A DNA stretch of 64,000 nucleotides from Dichotomocladium elegans (lineage: Eukaryota; Mucoromycota; Mucoromycetes; Mucorales; Lichtheimiaceae), in NCBI GenBank assembly GCA_025716815.1, contig JAIXMN010000001.1:1364001-1428000 (forward strand). The letters run 5' to 3'. The first letter of the stretch is position 1. Every line of letters starts with the position of its first letter. Below, one piece after another: positions 56,881 through 64,000 of the stretch. The position numbers and the translations under genes were made by a program. The notes under the pieces are model-generated. The model was not told the DNA's origin. It ran no database searches and saw nothing but the letters and a program-made list of their open reading frames with translations.

Positions 56881-57759
56881 TAATCAACGGGGAATACCTA
56901 GAGGACGATCTACTAGGCATCGTGAACAATTCTTTTGTGACACAGATAAGCGCATATTTAGCCAATGTGGCCTTTCCCGTATATGGGCAATTTTGCCGTC
57001 CTACCACTTTTTCGTTCATGGCAAAGAACATTTAAGCGAACCAAAACTTTCTTTCATTTTTATCGTTCGATGAGAACGAACAAGTGTCATTTGGATCCTG
57101 GTAACACTCGACTGCATTTATAGGGCAAAAGTCTTGTCAGAGTTCAAGTATAAATACTATGCGCCGAGATGAAGCAAAGAAAAGTAACCGATGAAGACAG
57201 TTCAAACCGCTTCTATCTTGAAAAACGCTCAAATCCCTCCCTCCCCCACACGCGTACGGAGTACTGGCATGAAATGTAAGGTAGACATTCGGAGGAATGA
57301 GGGCGTGTGATACAAAGCCTATCAAGAAGTGGACACTTTACGAAAAAAAAAATAATGGGCAGAAGCTGTAGATACCCAATTCAGTAAGTCTACGGTCATA
57401 GCTCAACATCAAAGGAAATGGGGAGCACAAAAAGAAGTGGCGTAGACCAATTCTCAACAGATGACCTCCCCCACTGTAATGCTGTTGCTGCTACCCATAT
57501 GCAGTAGAGCCCCATCCATCGCTTTTGGCGAGCGTCAAAGAAGCCGACCAGGTCCTCAAAGCTTACGGATCTTTCTAAAAAAAAAGGGAACAAGGACTAT
57601 GAAAAACGAGAGACTGGTGAGCTTTCACCATCCATATCCTATATGTCTTCACTTCTTCCACATGCATGCATCAACCAGATTTGCTTATTTATATGGATGG
57701 TAAATAATTCTTTTGTTTTTTGAATGTACTGTATACAAGAGAGTGGTAATAATGTACAA
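56881..57759. other. Intergenic, nothing recognised
   Basis: Between the phosphate transporter promoter and the 3' end of the isomerase gene. No supported gene. Confidence 0.5.
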
Positions 57760-58882
<1,123 letters not shown>

Positions 58883-60292
58883 TTTTTTATATCTATTTTA
58901 ACCAGTAAATGACTATTTCGTTTTGCTGTTGCTCTCTCACCCTTTTTTCCACCCCACATCTCATCTTCGAGGGAGATCGATATAAAATAAACTTACGAAT
59001 AGAAAGTGAAAAAGAAGCGTGTGTGTGTGTGTGTGTGAAAGAGAGAGAAGGGGGGGGAGAAAGCAAAGGGCGTCTTTACTTGCTTGGGTTGACGGAGTTG
59101 AGTACGAACCCCCGCCCATGCTAATAGTTCCCGAGTCACATGGGCCCGGCCTTTTTCGAAACAACTCTTTGGCTCCATGTGATTGCAGAACAACAGAAAG
59201 AAAAACATGCCATGATAAAAGAGCCTGGCCTGTGCTCTTGCAATCGTTCGTGTATGCGCGTGCGTAGGCAATGCGTGGACGGGCCATCACCTCCGCTGAC
59301 CCTTTCCCCCTTGATTCATATGATCACGGACGGTCGTGGCGGCGATCCCGACTGAACGGAATCGACCTTCGGGTGCGGGGAGGGGGAAAGGACAATCATA
59401 CGCGTAGGTGCCGTTTCCGAGGGTCAGGGGTAAAAAAAAAAAAGGTCTCGTGGCCCCCCTTTACGTGTCAAAAAGTCTGGGTCCCTCTTTTCCCCCCACC
59501 TTGTTCGTGGGCGACATTCCGTTGCACGACAAGGAACAGCCATTGGTCAAAAAGGCGTTTCGAAGGGTGCAAGCCAATTTTTTTATGGGAAAAAGAGAGA
59601 GAGAGAGGGAGAGCACATGGTGGGTGGTGATCTTTGCAAATAAAATGGAAGATGGTCTGTGCGGGAGAAGGTGCAAATGTTTTCGGTTGAAGTAACACGC
59701 GGATGTTCTTATCCATTGTTGTCGCTGCTGCTGCTGCTGCTGATGATGATGTGGTCCGCCACACAAGTATCTGCACCCCTGAAGCCTTCCTGCCTTTGGG
59801 ATCATAGCAATGAATCCTACTAAACATTTTATTGCACAAGCAGTAGAAAGCGTACCGCGCGTCATTACGCGCTGTTTTGCTTTTGCTTTTGCTTCGTATT
59901 TCCATGTGGCTGTTGCCCAGAGGAAGAAAGATCGAATGGTTCTTGGTAGATTTATTTTACATGCGCAGGATTTTGGATAGGCTTAGCAGCCCCATCCCCT
60001 CCAAAGACAAAGAGAAGGGTGGGAAAAAAAAAACAGATTGTGGACCGGATGATAAAAGACGTTATCCTAAACTTGTTATCTCTTGCCGCATCTTTCCACC
60101 TTTTTTCTTTACACGAAAAAGAAGCATGGTCGGAGGCACCGCACAACGCGCGTTTATGCTGTGCAGGTTTATCTGTCATAATGGCACCAATCACTCTTCC
60201 ATATCGCCCATGACAAAGTAATCATAGCCCCGCCTAGCCAAACATGATGAGTTGATCTGAACGGCGGGAGGTGCGTCTGTATAGAGACTATA
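58883..60292. other. Intergenic, promoter region of TPI and microsatellites
   Basis: No gene supported. Contains pyrimidine-rich DNA directly behind the TPI start, a GT tract at 59019-59037 and a CTG/ATG tract at 59724-59750. Open frames on both strands here are low complexity. Confidence 0.5.
59019..59037. repeat. GT microsatellite
   Basis: Nine GT units plus G, followed by GA-rich DNA. Confidence 0.9.
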
Positions 60293-61290
60293 TTACCTTG
60301 ACTTTTCATCCTCAGTCGTATCATCGTCAATAAAGTCATGCTCGCTTTCACCGGCCGGTACATTGATGAGACTACAGAAAACAGTGGTGTCTCTCCCGTC
60401 AGTCTCTCTTCCTATCTGGTTCACTTCTGCCCGCCCCATAATCTCATTCTATTTTTATGTACCTCCTACTCTTGACGGTGAAAAACACCATCCTCTTGAG
60501 CTTCCGGTTAAAAAAGAAATAGTTCATCGACCACCTACCATTCATATTCTCATTTAGACAGACCAACTCACAGTAGCATATAAACCCACTCCCCCACATT
60601 ACAAGTATCCATCCTGATCATTCATAGGATCGTCATCGCTGTCTGCGTTGTAGCTGTAAACGTCACATTCCTTCAGTTGGACCAGTTCATCTAAAGTATC
60701 CCAGAGTCTGATCTGCGCTGATAAGTAAGGTGGGATCAATTATTTCCCCCCCCCACCCGGCTTCTGTTACCTGTACTTGGTTATAATCTCGTCATTGCCA
60801 TGATTAAATAGCGTTGTGTTCACCGCATTGATCACCAAGTTGAGCGATGGCTGCTTTGAGAACTGGTCCGGCCTGACATTGGAAAAGTCATAATCCGGGT
60901 ATGCCGCATTAAGCGTGGCTAGCAGATAGAAGAATGTCTTTCGCGGAGTAGCCTCATCTAACCGTCCAAATGGCGAGATGACCGTAAACTCATTGTCGGG
61001 TGATATTGACCCTGCCACCAGATCGACCATCGGATGATGATTCCCGTATTTGTTTTCCAAGAGTTTGTATAGCTTTTTGTCTGAACCTGCCGATTTGCCT
61101 GATTTATACGGTCACCCCCATAAAAAAAGAAACCAGACTATCAGCGCTTTCCTCCAGATACATATCTAAGAGAAAAAAAGGAGTGCTTACAAGAATAGGC
61201 CTCAACACGGCCTGTCAGGACACATTCGGTCGTCTCCCATTCAAAAACCGAGTTGAGTTGCTCGAGCGAGTCGACTTCAAGGAATTTCAT
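60293..61290 (-). CDS. MAF1: MAF1, repressor of RNA polymerase III
   Basis: Nutrient-responsive Pol III repressor, acting in the nucleus and controlled by TOR/PKA-type signalling in yeast. Exons: 61290-61191, 61098-60771, about 60717-60603, 60534-60463, 60371-60293. Family blocks in order: MKFLEVDSLEQLN, GRVEAYSCKSAGSDKKL, TFFYLLATLNAAYPDYDFS, PSLNLVINAVNTTLF, LWDTLDELV, ECDVYSYNADSDDDP, LWSMNYFFFNRKLKRMVFF and an acidic C terminus (DFIDDDTTEDEKSR). The order matches the A, B and C boxes of Maf1. One problem: the junction between exon 2 (ending TAC AG) and exon 3 is out of phase by one base with any canonical acceptor (AG before 60717 or before 60712). See findings. Confidence 0.88.
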
Positions 61291-61400
61291 CGCTTTTTGT
61301 GAGGCGTTGCTTTTATAGAAAGAGAGTGAACAAAAGAAATAAAGAGCAAAGTTTTCTGTGTGTGAAAAAAAAAGTTGGGTTGTACTGTTGGGTCAGTAGT

Positions 61401-61428
61401 AGCAGCAGCAGCAGCAGCAGCAGCAGCA
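61401..61428. repeat. CAG microsatellite between MAF1 and YAK1
   Basis: Nine AGC/CAG units in the short spacer upstream of MAF1, preceded by GTAGTAG. Probably in the MAF1 promoter or the YAK1 3' flank; not in a coding exon. Confidence 0.85.
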
Positions 61429-61657
61429 CTTATGGATTGTACAGATATCACGGATAGCGCAGATTTCCATTTTGGCGCTTCTGGTTTCAGATAATTTGTA
61501 AAACCCCGCCATCCAATGGATTCCTGTGCTTTGTGGCATTGACGTCGTTGTGAAACCGAGCTTTTAAAATTGATAGTTGATTTGTCTCACGCGCTTTTTC
61601 CCACTTTCTTTACTTTTATTAGATGAACCAATAGGAAATAGGGACGAACTTCAAGGG

Positions 61658-64000
61658 CTATGCAATGGTCCAACCCGACTTCTCATTCCATTTGCCATCA
61701 TATCGTGACGTGCTGTCCCCATACTGATGCTGCATCCCAGACGATGTCGGTGACGATGCTACTCCATCCCACTCAAGATCTTGTCGATTGTACTGGGTAG
61801 AAGAAGGCAACTGGCCGCGATAGCGCCGGTGAAGGCTGTTGACCATATTGATCCGGGATGTCATGGGGATTGTCATATCTGAGAACTGGATGCTGCTGTT
61901 GCTCCGCCGATGATTCCCTCCTCCTCGGCGAATTCCACTCATCGTTGTATCCTCCTTCCAGTCTCCGTCCCGCTCAAGGTCGACTAACCTCCCGCTTCCA
62001 TTACCGCCATTATTACTGTTATTATTGTCCATACTCACAGCATTTGATGACCAGTCGCTCCATCGTGTCGTCGGGGACGTCTGAGATAGCTGCTGTTGCT
62101 GGTTGACTGAAGATGAATAGGTGGATGGGGGGTATAAAGTGTCCTTGCTAAGCACCGGCAGAAGAAGCAAATTGGTCGTATCGGTCTTCGGTTGGGCCCC
62201 AGACCGCATCGGATCAGAGGCCTCCATGCCGCGGAAATCAGCATAAGAATGAGGAGCTGCCTGCAGCGGTGCCGATGTCATCGTACCTTGCTCAGGATGG
62301 AAGTGATGACTACCGCCACCATTATTATTTGTACCATATAGATGGTTGCTATTGCCACTTGCACCACCATCACCAGCAACGCTGGTACTGACGTTGTTGC
62401 TGTTGCGATTGGACTGATGGTACCCTCGATCGTTGCTACGAATAAACATGGGTAGCTCGCCAGCAACTGACTGCACATCGACTGATGCAATTTGAATGGG
62501 CGGTGGGATCTGCATCGACCCTACAGTGCTAGCTCGCGGCCTTCCGCTTCCATTCGTACCAGCCACATGGTGGCCATGTGATATCTTTATACCTGGCGGT
62601 GGCGGTGGCGGTAGCAGCATGCCAGATAATGACGGTGACGATGGGATTGTGGTAGATGTAGTGGCTGTGCCTTCGTAGCAAGTGGCGAGTGTGTCCGTCG
62701 GCTCAAGTACACGTGGTAATGACATTCCGTTGAACGAGGCCCGATGTCCCGGGTGGTGTAGCGACGACGCGCGCTGCTGTTGCTGATCAGGAGGGGTCAC
62801 ATTATTACTCGCCGCAAGCGATTGTTGTTGTTGGGGATGGATACCAGACAGGAACATTGAATTGTATGTGTAGTAATTCGGTAAGCTAGAAGAGTATGCG
62901 GAGGGCAATATCCCATTGCTGTTGCTGCTCCGGCGGTCAGTGGAGCGGTACCCAGGTGGAGGCGCAATGAAGGATTTATTACTAGACGGAGAGGATAAGG
63001 ATGTCTCATCCTGTATGACAGGAAGAGTCGATGGTTGATGTATTTTCGTGCTCTGGTATGTCGCCTTATATGGCGCCGGTTTGTAAGGTCCCCGGAACTC
63101 TTCGCCCGTAATGAACGGGTGCTGCTTCGCTTGCTGAGGGGACCACCGTTCAAAATGATTCAGATTCAACAGACCTTGCAGGAAATCGATGAATGCTAAT
63201 CGATTCTGTTTCTCTATCATTTTAACATGATCAACACGCAGTTTTTTATGACCAACAAGGCCCTTCCTTTACCCTTTTCGATTTCTTTGGCAGACATCGA
63301 TGATTTTCGCATAATGGGGTAGTTGTTAATAAGTTCCGGAAGTGTTTTCGCAGGGAAGTATCGTTTTGATGGCTGTTCTGCTTTGCCTTGCTCCTTTGAA
63401 TACTGCTCTAATGATCGCAGCCGATATTTTTTCTCGCCACCCTCATCTATGTAACGTTCAAAGTACCGATGCGCGTTCTTTCCCATTTCAATCATATAGT
63501 TAGGTGGGACACTGGAATACAAGTAACTTAATTAGTTTTCGTCTTATTTTTCCGCCCACATTTCACTTTACTATACCCGAGCATCTCTACGATACGCGAA
63601 ACCTGGTTATACTCTGAGCTTCCGGGAAACAGAGGAAGTCCAAGAAATAGTTCGGTAGCAATGCATCCAAGTGACCACATGTCAATCGCGCTCGTGTAGG
63701 GCAATCCGACCAATACTTCGGGTGATCGGTAAAAACGGGACTGGATATATGTGTACATTGTCTGTGCCTCATGGCATGCACTACCGAAATCAATCACTTT
63801 GATTGTCGGTGACTCTAAGCTGGAGAGAATCTCATGTTATTCTCTTTTTTTGCCCCATCTCTCTTTTATAGCGCGCACACCTTACTTTTTCAATAGAATA
63901 TTTTCAGGCTTGAGATCGCAATGAATGATACGTGCCTCATTCAATATAACTAAAGCATCCAGTATTTGCTCAGTAAACACACGAACGAGATTTGTCGAGA
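61658..64000 (-). CDS. YAK1: YAK1-type DYRK protein kinase (5' part outside window)
   Basis: Dual-specificity DYRK-family kinase of the Yak1 group, a growth-restraining, stress- and glucose-responsive kinase. Exons seen: from beyond 64000 to 63886, 63819-63577, 63511-63273, 63213-61658 (stop). The catalytic core has [13 protein letters not shown] (catalytic loop), then [19 protein letters not shown] (DFG, with the DYRK YTY activation motif), [15 protein letters not shown] and [21 protein letters not shown]. After these come [23 protein letters not shown] and a long tail of about 480 residues rich in Ser, Asn, Gln and Pro (for example [16 protein letters not shown]). The N lobe and the start codon lie outside the window. 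Confidence 0.95.

Noticed and set aside
59019..59037. GT tract as a telomere or recombination signal
   Set aside because: Plain dinucleotide microsatellite; no telomere-type repeats nearby.
59461..59905. Overlapping minus-strand frames of 134 and 145 codons
   Set aside because: Low-complexity CTG/CT-driven frames in a microsatellite-rich promoter region.

Overview
The window looks like nuclear DNA of an early-diverging fungus, most probably a mucoralean (Mucoromycota). This is an inference. Protein genes carry many short introns (about 50-90 nt) with GT..AG ends and CTAAC/TACTAAC-like branch sites. Housekeeping genes are fungal in type, and the mobile-element debris (a DDE_3 transposase family, a Fanzor/TnpB homologue, Tc1, LINE and tRNA-linked LTRs) is the kind I associate with Mucorales. 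Exon structures were worked out by hand from splice signals, reading frame and family motifs. All gene models except MAF1 close in frame; ERV41 and YAK1 run off the window edges.

Layout. 1-643: 3' end of an ERV41-type ER-Golgi gene. 1186-1570: tRNA-Leu(AAG) with a solo LTR 34 nt behind it. 3.6-4.5 kb: dead Tc1/mariner. 5.8-7.1 and 12.3-13.4 kb: two xylose-reductase-like aldo/keto reductases in tandem, separated by transposon debris that includes a Fanzor relic butted tail to tail against a DDE_3 transposase fragment. 14.6-16.6 kb: a monocarboxylate-transporter-like MFS gene that seems to need a 2-nt microexon. 18.4-26.4 kb: one 11-exon gene for a 2454-residue protein with no family I can name (ricin-type trefoils, long helical repeats, Ser/Gly-acidic stretches and a Cys-Lys hexapeptide array). 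29.5-30.8 kb: a second, longer DDE_3 relic. 32.7-33.3 kb: a small orphan protein.

36.3-45.3 kb is the densest stretch: ZRT3-like zinc transporter, WBP4/FBP21 splicing factor and KRI1 ribosome-biogenesis factor as a divergent pair, proteasome subunit RPN10, and YOP1/REEP. 47-50.6 kb is accessory: LINE relic, third DDE_3 relic, tRNA-Glu(CTC) and several LTR copies behind it. 51.4-52.5 kb has two small genes. 54.6-64 kb returns to core genes, all on the minus strand: PHO84 phosphate transporter, triosephosphate isomerase, MAF1 (Pol III repressor) and YAK1 kinase (cut by the window end).

The most unusual items are the giant repeat protein, LTR copies sitting 34-39 nt downstream of both tRNA genes, the 2-nt microexon, an ATG split by an intron in WBP4, two GC-AG introns in ERV41, and the Fanzor/DDE_3 junction. 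No CRISPR, rRNA or prokaryotic-type operon was seen.
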